DNA of 64,000 bases from assembly GCF_007991635.1 (NCBI RefSeq), contig NZ_BJYS01000007.1:62001-126000 (forward strand), read 5' to 3'. This DNA is from Adhaeribacter aerolatus. GTDB lineage: Bacteria; Bacteroidota; Bacteroidia; Cytophagales; Hymenobacteraceae. The position numbers and the translations under genes were made by a program. Each line of letters begins with the position of its first letter. Position 1 is the stretch's first letter. Shown here in pieces: positions 9,470 through 19,241 of the stretch. The notes beneath the pieces were generated by a model. The model saw nothing but the letters and a program-made list of their open reading frames with translations, ran no database searches and was not told the origin of the DNA.

Positions 9470-10972
9470 ATGAATAAAATCAGAAAAATATTAGTGGCCA
9501 ACCGGGGCGAAATTGCCTTACGCGTTATGCGCTCGGCCAAAGAAATGGGCATTAAAACAGTGGCCATTTACAGCGAGGCCGACCGGAACGCGCTGCATGT
9601 GCGTTATGCCGATGAAGCCGTTTGTGTTGGAGGGCCGAAGTCCGCTGATTCTTACCTGAAAATTGATACTATTCTGGAGGTTTGTAAAAAGCTAGCAGTA
9701 GATGCTGTTCATCCGGGTTATGGCTTTTTATCGGAAAATGCTGCCTTTGCCCAAGCTGCCGCCGCCGCTGGTATTATATTTATTGGTCCCGAGCCTGAAT
9801 CTATAAGTTTAATGGGTAGTAAGCTGGCAGCTAAAGCTGCGGTGGCCAACTATAATATTCCGATGGTACCGGGTACCGACCAAGCCATCACGGATATTGC
9901 CGAAGCTAAAAATATTGCCGAAAGAGTTGGGTTCCCTATTTTAATTAAGGCCAGTGCCGGCGGGGGGGGTAAAGGTATGCGCGTGGTGGAAGAAGCAGGT
10001 GCCTTCGAAGAACAAATGCAGTTGGCCGTTAACGAAGCTGTTTCGGCTTTTGGCGATGGCGCTGTTTTTATTGAAAAATATATTGGTTCGCCGCGGCACA
10101 TCGAAATACAAGTGCTGGGCGATACCCACGGTAATATTGTGCATCTGTTTGAACGCGAATGTTCTATCCAGCGCCGCCACCAGAAAGTAATTGAAGAAGC
10201 GCCATCGGCGGTACTAACCCCGGCCTTGCGGGCGCAAATGGGACAATGTGCCGTAGCGGTAGCCCGGGCCTGTAATTACGTGGGGGCCGGTACCGTAGAA
10301 TTTTTATTAGATGAAAATCTTCAATTCTACTTCCTGGAAATGAACACCCGGCTGCAGGTAGAGCATCCCGTAACCGAACTGATAACCGGATTGGATTTGG
10401 TAAAGGAGCAAATTAAAATTGCGCAGGGCGAGCCTTTGTCTTTTAAACAGGAAGATTTAGAAATATCGGGTCATGCATTGGAGCTACGGGTGTACGCCGA
10501 AGACCCGCTGAATAATTTTTTACCGGATATTGGCCGGTTAACCACTTACAAAAGGCCGCAGGGTTTAGGCGTGCGGGTAGATGACGGCTTTGAAGAAGGA
10601 ATGGAAGTACCTATTTATTACGACCCGATGATTGCCAAATTAATTACCTACGGGCAAACCCGGGCAGAAGCCATCGACCGCATGATTCGGGCGATAGCAG
10701 AATACCAGATTACCGGGGTGCAAACCACCTTGACTTTCGGGAAGTTTGTAATGGAGCACGAAGCTTTCCGCTCCGGAAACTTCGATACCAAATTTATTCA
10801 GAATTATTTTGGGCCAGAAAGTTTAATTCCTACCCCAGCACCCGAAGCTGAACAGGTTGCTGCTGTATTAGCTGCTTTTATTTACGAGCAAGCCCGGCCG
10901 CAAACAGCCGCATCCGGCACAATCTCCAATCATCCAACTGAATCTAACTGGAAAAAGAACCGATCTTCTTAA
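9470..10972 (+). CDS. accC: Biotin carboxylase subunit of acetyl-/propionyl-CoA carboxylase
   Basis: This 500-residue protein carboxylates biotin using ATP and bicarbonate, the first half-reaction of acyl-CoA carboxylases. The N-terminal domain (KILVANRGEIALRVM) is followed by an ATP-grasp with the Gly-rich loop KASAGGGGKGMRVV, the catalytic segment FLEMNTRLQVEHPVTE and a C-terminal biotin-carboxylase domain (ELRVYAEDP). It has no biotinyl (AMKM) domain, so the carrier is a separate protein. It is about 50 residues longer than E. coli AccC, with a low-complexity tail after residue 450, a layout common for stand-alone acyl-CoA carboxylase alpha subunits in Bacteroidota. Propionyl-CoA is an equally plausible substrate. 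Its stop codon overlaps that of convergent bshB1. Confidence 0.9.
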   Translation: MNKIRKILVANRGEIALRVMRSAKEMGIKTVAIYSEADRNALHVRYADEAVCVGGPKSADSYLKIDTILEVCKKLAVDAVHPGYGFLSENAAFAQAAAAAGIIFIGPEPESISLMGSKLAAKAAVANYNIPMVPGTDQAITDIAEAKNIAERVGFPILIKASAGGGGKGMRVVEEAGAFEEQMQLAVNEAVSAFGDGAVFIEKYIGSPRHIEIQVLGDTHGNIVHLFERECSIQRRHQKVIEEAPSAVLTPALRAQMGQCAVAVARACNYVGAGTVEFLLDENLQFYFLEMNTRLQVEHPVTELITGLDLVKEQIKIAQGEPLSFKQEDLEISGHALELRVYAEDPLNNFLPDIGRLTTYKRPQGLGVRVDDGFEEGMEVPIYYDPMIAKLITYGQTRAEAIDRMIRAIAEYQITGVQTTLTFGKFVMEHEAFRSGNFDTKFIQNYFGPESLIPTPAPEAEQVAAVLAAFIYEQARPQTAASGTISNHPTESNWKKNRSS

Positions 10973-11688
10973 ATTAAATCAAATAAATTCCGGACACCTA
11001 ATTGGCGTTCTTTGGTAAAACCTTCGCCGAAAACAACACCAATGGCATGCCCCATTTCGCGGGCCCTGGCTTCTACAAATTTTAAGAAGTTGGGATCCGA
11101 AATATAGGTGTTGGGAGTCGTGTTTTGCGGATCGTAAAACTGGGATTTAAAGGCCTTAATGGTTTCCAGTTTTTCTTCCCAGTAGTCGGTAATATCTACC
11201 ACAAAATCCGGCTGAATATAACGGTCCTGGATATAATGGTAAACAGCTTTAGGACGCCAGGCTTCCTGCTCCTGCTCAGTTTCATCAGTAGTTTTAACTT
11301 GTTTTAAACCAGCCAGAAAACAGGCTTCTGAAGCAAATGCGGAACCGCGGCCATGGTCGGGGTGCCGGTCGTGAACGGCATTGGCAATAACAATTTCGGG
11401 TTTAAACTGCCGCACTACTTTTACCGCCGCCAGTAACTGGTCTTTCTCGCTCCGGAAAAAACCGTCAGCCAAACCTAAATTTACCCGAACGTGTAAACCC
11501 AGTAATTTAGAGGCCGCTTCAGATTCCTGTGCCCTGATTTCGGGCGTTCCGCGGGTACCTAACTCACCTTGGGTAATATCGGCCACACCTACTTTTTTGC
11601 CTTGGCGAATATGCGAAATAATAGTGCCGGCACAACCTAATTCCACATCGTCGGGGTGCGAGGCAAAAGCCAGAATATCTAATTTCAT
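10969..11688 (-). CDS. bshB1: Bacillithiol biosynthesis deacetylase BshB1
   Basis: This 239-residue LmbE/PIG-L family zinc hydrolase removes the acetyl group from GlcNAc-malate in bacillithiol synthesis. The zinc site is visible as ASHPDDVELGCAG near the N-terminus and as DRHPDHGRGS around residue 112; the family signature GELGTRGTPEIRAQE is present. Length and motifs fit BshB1 better than generic LmbE proteins. The gene implies that the cell uses bacillithiol as its low-molecular-weight thiol; bshA and bshC are not in this window. It follows the M23 peptidase gene by 4 nt on the minus strand and meets accC tail to tail. Confidence 0.88.
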   Translation of the reverse strand: MKLDILAFASHPDDVELGCAGTIISHIRQGKKVGVADITQGELGTRGTPEIRAQESEAASKLLGLHVRVNLGLADGFFRSEKDQLLAAVKVVRQFKPEIVIANAVHDRHPDHGRGSAFASEACFLAGLKQVKTTDETEQEQEAWRPKAVYHYIQDRYIQPDFVVDITDYWEEKLETIKAFKSQFYDPQNTTPNTYISDPNFLKFVEARAREMGHAIGVVFGEGFTKERQLGVRNLFDLI

Positions 11689-11692
11689 AATA

Positions 11693-12772
11693 TTATTTTA
11701 TACGAATACTGCGCCCGGGGCGAAGCGTGGTACGACTGGAAATGCCGTTTAAACGGGTAAGCTGCGACACAGAAACGCCATACCGTTTGGCAATGCCACT
11801 CAGGGTATCGCCGCTCCGGATTTTGTGACTGACTACCCTCCTGGCCGAACTGGCCCGGCTGCGACTGGACGAGCGCTTGGTTTGGTTATAATAATTAAAC
11901 AAAGCGGCCGAAATTTTAAATTCTTCGGACATCAGAGCGTAATCCGGAAAATCATAAACGCGTTCCGGGTCTAAGGGGTTTCCCTGATAACGTACTTCAA
12001 AATGCAAATGAGGCCCGGTGCTACGACCCGTACTTCCTCCCCATCCTATCAGTTCGCCGGCTTTTACGTATTGGCCTGTTTTTACAATAGCTTGTTTCAG
12101 ATGTCCGTACAAGGTTTCCAAGCCGTTATAATGCCGTACCACCAGGTAATTTCCGTAGCCGCTGCCATCCCATTTCGAAATTCGCACCACCCCATCGAAA
12201 ACTGCCCGTACCGAATCGCCAGTATCCAAATCCAGGTCGGTACCATAATGCCATCGGTAACCCCGAAATCCGAAATCCGATGTAACGGGCGTTTGGATTA
12301 GGGGCATTTTGCTGTACCGCTTGTTAGCTGCATCTACTAGCTTTAACGGAATTTCTTCTTTTATCTGGCGACCGTCCATTTGATAGGGGTTAATGTTTTT
12401 GGTATCCCAAATGTAATAATAACCTGCCACTTTAATCCAGGTGCTATCTACCAGCACTTCTTCCGACATTTCCACAATGCTCTGCTGGCCCAGGTCCAGC
12501 GAGGATGTATCTTCGTTAACAATCGAAAGTTTTTTAGCGGGGTTAAAAGGAACAGATTTACCGGCATCAGATTTATCATCCGGATAATCCTCGTACTTAA
12601 TTAAAACCGTTGTGTCCGGACGCACATATTTAATCTGCGGCGACTTTGGTTTAAAGAAATCTTTTGATTTGGATTTATTATTATTTTTTCGTTGGGCGTA
12701 GCCGGGCAGGATACTTACCAACATAAATATAAGTAGAAGAAAAAAATGTATTTTAAGTTTATTCAATAACAT
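11693..12772 (-). CDS. M23 family peptidoglycan endopeptidase with C-terminal LysM
   Basis: This 359-residue exported protein has a signal peptide (hydrophobic FFLLLIFMLVSILPG, cut near GYAQ), a charged linker and an M23/LytM domain at roughly residues 160-260. Zinc motifs are visible as FRGYRWHYGTDLDL (HxxxD) and HLHFEVRYQG (HxH). A C-terminal LysM of about 45 residues follows (HKIRSGDTLSGIAKRYGVSV). Predicted role: cleavage of peptidoglycan cross-links or regulation of amidases in the periplasm, with LysM providing wall binding. Only 4 nt separate it from bshB1 downstream, so the two are probably cotranscribed, although their functions are unrelated. Confidence 0.9.
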   Translation of the reverse strand: MLLNKLKIHFFLLLIFMLVSILPGYAQRKNNNKSKSKDFFKPKSPQIKYVRPDTTVLIKYEDYPDDKSDAGKSVPFNPAKKLSIVNEDTSSLDLGQQSIVEMSEEVLVDSTWIKVAGYYYIWDTKNINPYQMDGRQIKEEIPLKLVDAANKRYSKMPLIQTPVTSDFGFRGYRWHYGTDLDLDTGDSVRAVFDGVVRISKWDGSGYGNYLVVRHYNGLETLYGHLKQAIVKTGQYVKAGELIGWGGSTGRSTGPHLHFEVRYQGNPLDPERVYDFPDYALMSEEFKISAALFNYYNQTKRSSSRSRASSARRVVSHKIRSGDTLSGIAKRYGVSVSQLTRLNGISSRTTLRPGRSIRIK

Positions 12773-12785
12773 TAGCCTTTAAATT

Positions 12786-12845
12786 TAGCTGCCTGTGGCT
12801 TGCATTTTAACAAATCAGGCATAGTTTTATTAACCACAGGCAGCT
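12786..12845. repeat. 13-bp inverted repeat between trxB and the M23 gene
   Basis: TAGCTGCCTGTGG (12786-12798) is perfectly complementary to CCACAGGCAGCTA (12833-12845) across a 34-nt loop. It lies in the 5' leader of the M23 gene, downstream of trxB. No T-tract follows the arm on the transcribed strand, so it may be a leader structure or RNA-processing site rather than an intrinsic terminator. Confidence 0.5.
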
Positions 12846-12899
12846 ATTTTTATTTTATTATATTAATTCTGAATCTACTTAAAACAGCTTTAGGTATAT

Positions 12900-13838
12900 C
12901 TAGTGGATTTCATTTGCCACCAGGTAGCGTTCAGCATCAAGTGCGGCCATACAACCGGTTCCGGCGGCTGTAACCGCCTGGCGATATTCATTGTCCTGCA
13001 CATCGCCGCAGGCAAAAACACCGTCTATATTGGTTTTGGTTGAGCCCGGAATAGTACGCAGGTAACCTTGTTCATCGTGGTTAATATAATCCAGGAATAT
13101 ATTGGAGTTAGGCTCGTGCCCAATGGCTACAAAGAAACCCGAAACCGGTATTTCGGTTAATTCCCCGGTAATCGTATTTTTTAAACGTACCCCTTCCACG
13201 GCCTGCTCTCCCAGAATTTCATCGGTAACTGAGTTCCAGATTATTTCAATTTTGGGATTATTTTTTACCCGGCGCTGCATAATTTGGGAAGCCCGCATTT
13301 CGTCGCGGCGGATAATCATGTATACTTTCGAGCATAAATTAGCGAGGTAGGTAGCTTCTTCGCAGGCAGTATCGCCCGCTCCTACAATGGCAACTTCCTG
13401 TCCGCGGTAAAAAAAGCCATCGCAAACCGCACAAGCCGAAACCCCGTTGCCATTTAAACGTGCTTCCGAGTCCAGGCCCAGCCATTTGGCCGAAGCGCCG
13501 GTTGCAATAACAACGGTGTGAGCAGCCAGAGTCAGGTTGTCGTCGATGGTTACTTTCAGGGGCTTACTCGAAAAATCAACTCCAGTGGCAATGCCGTACC
13601 GGATATCCGTGCCAAACCGGGCCGCCTGGGCTTTAAAGTCTTCCATCATTTGCGGGCCGTTTATGCCTTGCGGATAACCCGGATAATTTTCAACATCGTT
13701 GGTGATGGTAAGCTGCCCACCGGGTTGTAAACCCTGGTACATTACTGGTTGTAAACCGGCGCGGGCCGCATAAATAGCGGCGGTATAACCTGCCGGTCCG
13801 GAACCAATAATTAAACATTTAATTATTTCAGAATCCAT
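12900..13838 (-). CDS. trxB: Thioredoxin-disulfide reductase
   Basis: This 312-residue FAD/NADPH flavoprotein reduces thioredoxin. Motifs: N-terminal FAD-binding GSGPAGYTAAIYAARAGL, the NADPH-domain dinucleotide site VAIVGAGDTACEEA, the redox-active pair CAVC (near residue 136, in ACAVCDGFFYRG) and the C-terminal FAD motif GVFACGDVQDNEYRQAVTAA. Length and the CxxC spacing are those of low-molecular-weight bacterial TrxB. It is transcribed toward the M23-bshB1 pair, and a strong hairpin separates it from rpoD upstream. With bacillithiol implied by bshB1, this locus carries two thiol-redox genes. Confidence 0.96.
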   Translation of the reverse strand: MDSEIIKCLIIGSGPAGYTAAIYAARAGLQPVMYQGLQPGGQLTITNDVENYPGYPQGINGPQMMEDFKAQAARFGTDIRYGIATGVDFSSKPLKVTIDDNLTLAAHTVVIATGASAKWLGLDSEARLNGNGVSACAVCDGFFYRGQEVAIVGAGDTACEEATYLANLCSKVYMIIRRDEMRASQIMQRRVKNNPKIEIIWNSVTDEILGEQAVEGVRLKNTITGELTEIPVSGFFVAIGHEPNSNIFLDYINHDEQGYLRTIPGSTKTNIDGVFACGDVQDNEYRQAVTAAGTGCMAALDAERYLVANEIH

Positions 13839-13980
13839 TACTTTCTCTAAGCAAATTTTGTGGCTGCAATATTACAAAATATTCTGCAGCTAATTTCACT
13901 ACTACCAAAGCAGAACCTTAAAATGAGCCGGATTAGAACAGGTGCTTTTGCGGTAAAGTGGGGGTTTGATAAGAACTTAA

Positions 13981-14021
13981 AAACAAAAAGCCTTAACTTG
14001 GTTGGTTAAGGCTTTTTGTTT
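13981..14021. terminator. rpoD transcription terminator
   Basis: A perfect 17-bp stem (AAACAAAAAGCCTTAAC at 13981-13997 with its complement at 14005-14021) has a 7-nt loop and A/T tracts on both sides. It sits 6 nt after the rpoD stop codon on the minus strand and separates rpoD from trxB. Confidence 0.85.
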
Positions 14022-14027
14022 TAAATA

Positions 14028-14891
14028 TTAACCTAAATATGGTTTCAGGGCTTTGCTACGCGAAGTATGACGTAAGCGCCGGATAGCTTTTTCTTTAATC
14101 TGCCGAACCCGCTCGCGGGTCAGGTTAAACTTTTCGCCAATTTCTTCCAGGGTTAAAGAGTGTTCCCCATTCAAACCAAAGTAAAGGGTAATCACATCGG
14201 CTTCGCGCTTGGTTAAAGTAGATAAGGCCCGTTGCACTTCTTTGCGCAAAGAGTCGTTCATCAGACCGGTATCCGGCGATTCTTCATCTTCGTTCTCCAG
14301 CACATCTAACAACCTGTTTTCTTCTCCCTGCACAAACGGCGCATCTACCGATACGTGGCGGCCGGAAATTTTTAGGGTATCAACTACTTCAGAAGTGGTT
14401 AATTCCAGTACTTCTGCAATTTCTTCCGGAGAGGGCTCGCGTTCGAACTTCTGCTCCAGTTCTGAGAATGATTTGGAGATTTTATTTAAAGAACCTACCC
14501 GGTTTAAAGGCAAACGCACAATCCGCGACTGCTCGGCCAAAGCCTGCAGAATAGACTGACGAATCCACCAAACAGCGTAGGAAATAAATTTAAAACCACG
14601 GGTTTCGTCAAAGCGTTTGGCGGCTTTAATCAAACCCAAATTACCTTCGTTAATTAAATCCCCTAAAGACAGACCCTGGTTCTGATATTGTTTGGCTACC
14701 GAAACCACAAAGCGAAGGTTGGCTTTCGTTAACTTTTCTAACGCAAACTGATCACCTTCTTTAATGCGCTGGGCTAACGTTACTTCTTCGTCCGGAGTAA
14801 GCAAATCAACCTTTCCAATCTCCTGTAAATATTTATCAAGCGACTGGCTTTCGCGGTTGGTTATTTGTTTACTTATTTTAAGCTGTCTCAT
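14028..14891 (-). CDS. rpoD: Primary sigma factor, sigma-70 family, short Bacteroidota form
   Basis: This 287-residue sigma factor lacks region 1.1, as in Bacteroidota primary sigma factors. Region 1.2 ([20 protein letters not shown]), region 2 with [20 protein letters not shown], region 3 and region 4 with the helix-turn-helix [20 protein letters not shown] are all present in order. It directs RNA polymerase to the TAnnTTTG-type promoters seen elsewhere in this window. The gene lies 213 nt downstream of pnp, with a stable hairpin in the gap, and ends at a strong terminator. Confidence 0.95.
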   Translation of the reverse strand: MRQLKISKQITNRESQSLDKYLQEIGKVDLLTPDEEVTLAQRIKEGDQFALEKLTKANLRFVVSVAKQYQNQGLSLGDLINEGNLGLIKAAKRFDETRGFKFISYAVWWIRQSILQALAEQSRIVRLPLNRVGSLNKISKSFSELEQKFEREPSPEEIAEVLELTTSEVVDTLKISGRHVSVDAPFVQGEENRLLDVLENEDEESPDTGLMNDSLRKEVQRALSTLTKREADVITLYFGLNGEHSLTLEEIGEKFNLTRERVRQIKEKAIRRLRHTSRSKALKPYLG

Positions 14892-14969
14892 TAGAGTATT
14901 GTCTAAATAATTTAATTTTTTAATTAGTTAAGATCTTTCAGTTACAATTATTGGCCCTTTAATATTTAC

Positions 14970-14994
14970 CAGGGAGGTTCAATGCACCTCCCTG
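14970..14994. other. Hairpin in the pnp-rpoD gap (rpoD leader)
   Basis: CAGGGAGGT pairs perfectly with ACCTCCCTG across a 7-nt loop. No T-tract follows on the minus strand, so it is not an obvious terminator. It could be an mRNA-processing or stability element in the rpoD leader. Confidence 0.4.
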
Positions 14995-15104
14995 ATTAAT
15001 GATTTAAAGCTTTTCTGATTGTTAGGTTCTGCTTCTATTTGGTAGTGTGCAGATATCTTATTTGTAACTGAATTTATACTAAAATTAGTTCGCCGAAGCG
15101 CAGC

Positions 15105-17246
15105 TTATTTTTTATCGCTCACATTTTCGGGTTTTGGTAACAGAGCTTTCCGAGACAGTTTGAATTTGCCGGTTTTCTTATCTACATCCATCAGCTTCAC
15201 TTTAATCTCTTCGCCAATCTCCAATACGCCTTCCAGGCTTTCTAAACGCTCCCATTTCACTTCCGAAATGTGCAGCAAACCATCTTTACCGGCCATAAAC
15301 TCCACAAAGGCTCCGTAAGGCTGAATAGATTTAACCTTTCCTACGTAAACCTCTCCTATTTCGGGCACGGCTACAATGGCTTTAATTTTACGTACGGCTT
15401 CTTGCATGGCTTCCTGGTTCACCGCGAAGATATTAACGTAGCCTTTTTCGTTCTTCTCTTCAATCTGGATAGTTGCACCAGTATCTTTCTGAATCTGCTG
15501 AATTACTTTACCGCCTGGCCCAATAATAGCGCCGATAAATTCTTTTTCAATAATAATATTCTGCGAACGTGGCGTATGCGGTTTGTAATCCGCATTAGGC
15601 TGCGTAATGGTTTTTTCCATTTCGCCGAGGATGTGCAAGCGGCCTTGTTTGGCCTGGCTTAAAGCCTGTGACAAAACATCATTGCTTAAGCTCAGCACTT
15701 TAATATCCATCTGGCAAGCTGTTATACCTTGTTTGGTACCAGCCACTTTAAAATCCATATCACCTAAGTGGTCTTCATCACCTAAAATATCAGACAACAC
15801 AGCAAACTTACCGGTTTCGGTATCGGTAATTAAACCCATGGCAATACCCGCTACTGCACCTTTAACCTGCACCCCGGCATCCATCAGCGCCAAACTACCG
15901 GCACAAACTGTAGCCATCGAGGAAGAACCGTTTGATTCCAGGATATCCGATACAATCCGGATGGTATAAGGATTTTCTTCTTCACCAGGTAATACTTTCC
16001 GCAAGGCGCGCATGGCCAGGTTACCGTGGCCTACCTCCCGCCGGCCGGGGCCGCGGTTTGGTTTTACTTCGCCGGTAGAGAAAGCCGGGAAATTATAGTG
16101 TAAGATAAATTTATTATAACCCGAGAACATGGCTCCGTCGATCATTTGCTCATCGAGTTTGGTACCCAACGTAACCGTGGTTAACGACTGGGTTTCGCCG
16201 CGGGTAAATACCGCCGATCCGTGGGTAGATGGCAAATAATTCACTTCTGACCAAATCGGGCGGATTTCGTCTAACTGACGTCCGTCTAACCGTAGCCGTT
16301 CATTTAAAACAACGTTCCGTACAGCTGCTTTTTCGGCGTCGTGGTAATATTTAGATATTAATTCTTCGTCTACTTCCTGTTCGGCCGGCAAAGAATCAAC
16401 AAACTCTTTTTTAATGGCACCAAAAGCTTTTTTACGTTCGGCTTTCACCGGGTTGGCACTGGAAGCTACCTGGTAAGCTTTATCGTATACGGCCTTAAAT
16501 ATTTGGTCTTTCAAGGAGTCATCGTGGGTTTCGTGCGAATATTCCCGCTTCTCGGTAGCGCCAGCTTCCTGGGCAAACTCAATCTGAGCCTGACACTGGT
16601 CTTTGATAGCTTCGTGGGCAAACTGAATGGCGGACAGCATTTCTTCTTCCGACACCTCGTTCATTTCACCTTCTACCATAGCTACCCCTTCCATGGAGCC
16701 ACCTACAATCATGTCGATATCAGCCCGGCCTAAATCGGTTAAGGTCGGGTTAATTATAAACTGACCATCGATGCGGGCAACCCGTACTTCCGAAATGGGA
16801 CCATTAAATGGAATATCGGAAACCGAGATAGCAGCCGAAGCGGCTAAACCGGCCAGGGCATCCGGCAATACTTCCGTATCGGCCGAGATAAGACTGATTA
16901 ATACTTGCGTTTCGGCATGGTAATCATCCGGGAAAGTAGGACGCAACACCCGGTCAACCAAGCGGCTGATCAGGATTTCGTAATCTGATAAACGCGCCTC
17001 TCTTTTTAGAAAGCCACCCGGAATTTTACCGGAGGAAGCAAATTTCTCCTGATAATCTACCGACAGAGGCAGAAAGTCGACGCCGGCGCGGGCCTCTTTA
17101 GCCGAAACAACGGTAGCCAGCAACATGGTATTACCCATTCTTACCACTACGGCACCATCGGCCTGTTTCGCCAGTTTTCCGGTTTCGAGGGTAATTTCCC
17201 TTCCGTCGGCCAGGCGTATAGTTTTATTTATAACTTTATAAGACAT
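15105..17246 (-). CDS. pnp: Polynucleotide phosphorylase
   Basis: This 713-residue phosphorolytic 3'-5' exoribonuclease forms the trimeric core of mRNA decay. Two RNase PH-like domains are visible (N-terminal [17 protein letters not shown], second copy [17 protein letters not shown]), with the helical linker between. A KH domain follows ([20 protein letters not shown]) and a C-terminal S1 domain ([19 protein letters not shown]). Length and order match bacterial PNPase. It lies directly downstream of rpsO, the conserved rpsO-pnp arrangement. Two small hairpins in the intergenic leader could contribute to post-transcriptional control. Confidence 0.97.
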   Translation of the reverse strand: MSYKVINKTIRLADGREITLETGKLAKQADGAVVVRMGNTMLLATVVSAKEARAGVDFLPLSVDYQEKFASSGKIPGGFLKREARLSDYEILISRLVDRVLRPTFPDDYHAETQVLISLISADTEVLPDALAGLAASAAISVSDIPFNGPISEVRVARIDGQFIINPTLTDLGRADIDMIVGGSMEGVAMVEGEMNEVSEEEMLSAIQFAHEAIKDQCQAQIEFAQEAGATEKREYSHETHDDSLKDQIFKAVYDKAYQVASSANPVKAERKKAFGAIKKEFVDSLPAEQEVDEELISKYYHDAEKAAVRNVVLNERLRLDGRQLDEIRPIWSEVNYLPSTHGSAVFTRGETQSLTTVTLGTKLDEQMIDGAMFSGYNKFILHYNFPAFSTGEVKPNRGPGRREVGHGNLAMRALRKVLPGEEENPYTIRIVSDILESNGSSSMATVCAGSLALMDAGVQVKGAVAGIAMGLITDTETGKFAVLSDILGDEDHLGDMDFKVAGTKQGITACQMDIKVLSLSNDVLSQALSQAKQGRLHILGEMEKTITQPNADYKPHTPRSQNIIIEKEFIGAIIGPGGKVIQQIQKDTGATIQIEEKNEKGYVNIFAVNQEAMQEAVRKIKAIVAVPEIGEVYVGKVKSIQPYGAFVEFMAGKDGLLHISEVKWERLESLEGVLEIGEEIKVKLMDVDKKTGKFKLSRKALLPKPENVSDKK

Positions 17247-17266
17247 CTATTTTAAAACATTAAAAA

Positions 17267-17282
17267 GCAGGCATAAGCCTGC
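17267..17282. other. Small hairpin in the pnp leader
   Basis: GCAGGC/GCCTGC forms a 6-bp stem with a 4-nt loop, 20 nt upstream of the pnp start codon. In E. coli the pnp leader hairpin is a processing and autoregulation site; whether this one plays that role is unknown. Confidence 0.35.
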
Positions 17283-17321
17283 ATAAGATCTGTAATAAGA
17301 AAAAGAAATAGGTATAAAAAT

Positions 17322-17351
17322 ATTAGGGAACCCTTTTATGAATTCCCTAAT
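17322..17351. terminator. rpsO-pnp intergenic hairpin
   Basis: A perfect 9-bp stem (ATTAGGGAA at 17322-17330, TTCCCTAAT at 17343-17351) lies 6 nt after the rpsO stop. On the minus strand the downstream arm is followed by an A/T-rich stretch but no clean U-run. It is probably a partial terminator or a 3'-end stabiliser that lowers pnp expression relative to rpsO. Confidence 0.45.
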
Positions 17352-17357
17352 AGTTTA

Positions 17358-17633
17358 TTATTTTCTTATACCTAACTCACTGATAATGGCGCGGTATCTT
17401 GCGATATCAGTTTTTGATAAGTAGTTTAAAAGTCTTCTTCTTTTACCTACCAGTTTCAGCAAACCTAACCGGGTAGAAAAATCCTTCTGATTAGATTTTA
17501 AGTGCTCTGTCAGGTGGATTATACGATGGGTAAACAGACCGATTTGCGATTCAGGAGAACCAGTATCGGTTTTAGACTTACTTAAACTGTTTTTTTCAAA
17601 AATTTCTTGTTTCGCTTCAGTTGTTAATTTCAT
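17358..17633 (-). CDS. rpsO: 30S ribosomal protein uS15
   Basis: Uses the ATG at 17633 ([15 protein letters not shown]), giving 91 residues, the normal uS15 size. The longer frame from TTG 17654 adds an unsupported MISINTP. Family signatures are visible as [15 protein letters not shown], then ITHLTEHLK-like and [17 protein letters not shown] segments. S15 binds 16S rRNA helices 20-22 and organises the platform of the small subunit. It is the first gene of the rpsO-pnp unit. Confidence 0.96.
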   Translation of the reverse strand: MKLTTEAKQEIFEKNSLSKSKTDTGSPESQIGLFTHRIIHLTEHLKSNQKDFSTRLGLLKLVGKRRRLLNYLSKTDIARYRAIISELGIRK

Positions 17634-17742
17634 CGGGGTATTTATACTTATCAATCTATTTCCGAGTATATTTTTTTATATAAGGCGCAAAGTTACAAAA
17701 TTGTTTCCTTTATCGGAAATTTTTTCCTAAACTTTCCTAATG

Positions 17743-19164
17743 CTACATTTTATTTTTCTTTAGCCGCAGGCTTAGCTTCCGCCAGAAATCAAGTTCGAGC
17801 AAATTAGAGTCGTTGCGAGCCTGGTACAGGAAAAATAAGCCAACCGGCAATAATATAAAATTAGCCGCCCACATCCCGGCCGGTACAATCACCAGGCCTT
17901 CGCGCCCCCATTTTTCGCCCAAAATGGTGAGCACGTAATAAATAATAAAAAATATAATAGAAATAATAACGGGCATTCCCAAGCCACCTTTTTTTATAAT
18001 GGCGCCCAGCGGGGCACCTATTAAAAACATAATTAAACAGGCTGCCGATTGGGTGTACTTTTTGTAAATTTCAATTTCGTAGTTGTTGGCCTCGCGATAA
18101 GCAACCTTGCGTTTATCGGCTGCCGTAGTAGTAAAGCTGCGAATATTACGGGCCTTATTGGCCGCCGCCGAATAAATATCGCGGGTAACAGGCTCCAGTT
18201 TGCGTTTAGTTACTTTTGCCACCTTGGGTTTAGTAGCCCGCCGGGCAGAATCTACGGGTAAATACGTATAATAAGGACTAATTTGTATCCCACTGGTTTC
18301 CTTATCTTTACTTAACTGGGTGCGGAGCGAATCGGTGACGTGCTGCAATTCTTTAATGTTCAGCATCATTTTGCTGCCTTTAAATAATTCTTCGCGGGTC
18401 CGGTCGAGGTTAAAAGAAGATAAGTTAAAAAGCAGTTTATTTGTTTCGAAGCGCTGCCGGAAAAAACCAGCCCCATTGTTGTTCGTCGCCGACATAGAAC
18501 CTTGCTGCGCCCCTTCGGCAAACAACTGTCCATTAAATAAATCGAGCGCTAAATATTGCTCGTTAAATTTAGTGTACATCCGGCCGGAGTCGGCCAAGAT
18601 AACGTTGGTATTGCCATTGGCATCAGAGTGATCGTATATCATTACACCTTTCAGCGTAGAACCATCATCATACTTTTTATCTACTTTAATGCTATACCCC
18701 GGAATACCGTTGTAGAATATTTTCTCCCGGATATCGAGCGAAGGTTTTTTTTGCCGGATATCCCAGAGCAAGCTGTAAGCTTTTAAATTGGCTTTCGGCA
18801 CTATTTTTTCGTTAAAAAAGAAGGCGCCGACAGATAATAATAACGCGACAAAAAAAACCGGCCGCAAAATACGGAGCAGCGAAATACCGGAAGTTTTAAT
18901 AGCCGTTAGTTCATGGTGCTCGCCCAGGTTCCCGAAAGTCATCAGCGACGAAAGCAAAACAGCCAGCGGCAAAGCTACGGGCACCATGTTTAAACTAAAG
19001 TAACCTAATAACTGAATAATTACCTGTATGCCTAAATCTTTGCCTACTAAATCGTCGAGGTATTTAAGCATGTACTGCGTGAGCAGAATAAATTCTACTA
19101 CCGCAAACGTTAAAACAAAAGGACCTAAAAAAGATTTTAATATTAACTTATCTAATTTTTTCAT
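17743..19164 (-). CDS. LptF/LptG (YjgP/YjgQ) family permease
   Basis: This inner-membrane protein of about 473 residues has N-terminal membrane helices (KLILKSFLGPFVLTFAVVEF), a large soluble periplasmic region and three C-terminal helices starting near AACLIMFLIGAPLGAIIKKG. Family features include the LTAIKTSGISLLRI coupling segment, which contacts the LptB ATPase in LPS export. It is the transmembrane part of the ABC system that extracts LPS from the inner membrane; the sequence does not say whether it acts as F or G. I use the ATG at 19164 (MKKLDKLI); the frame also opens at TTG 19179. Confidence 0.9.
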   Translation of the reverse strand: MKKLDKLILKSFLGPFVLTFAVVEFILLTQYMLKYLDDLVGKDLGIQVIIQLLGYFSLNMVPVALPLAVLLSSLMTFGNLGEHHELTAIKTSGISLLRILRPVFFVALLLSVGAFFFNEKIVPKANLKAYSLLWDIRQKKPSLDIREKIFYNGIPGYSIKVDKKYDDGSTLKGVMIYDHSDANGNTNVILADSGRMYTKFNEQYLALDLFNGQLFAEGAQQGSMSATNNNGAGFFRQRFETNKLLFNLSSFNLDRTREELFKGSKMMLNIKELQHVTDSLRTQLSKDKETSGIQISPYYTYLPVDSARRATKPKVAKVTKRKLEPVTRDIYSAAANKARNIRSFTTTAADKRKVAYREANNYEIEIYKKYTQSAACLIMFLIGAPLGAIIKKGGLGMPVIISIIFFIIYYVLTILGEKWGREGLVIVPAGMWAANFILLPVGLFFLYQARNDSNLLELDFWRKLSLRLKKNKM

Positions 19165-19241
19165 GTAGGGTCGAAGCAATAAATATTCCTATTGCTTTCA
19201 TAAATCCGTGCCGGATATTTTAAGCTATTTAATAACGAAAT

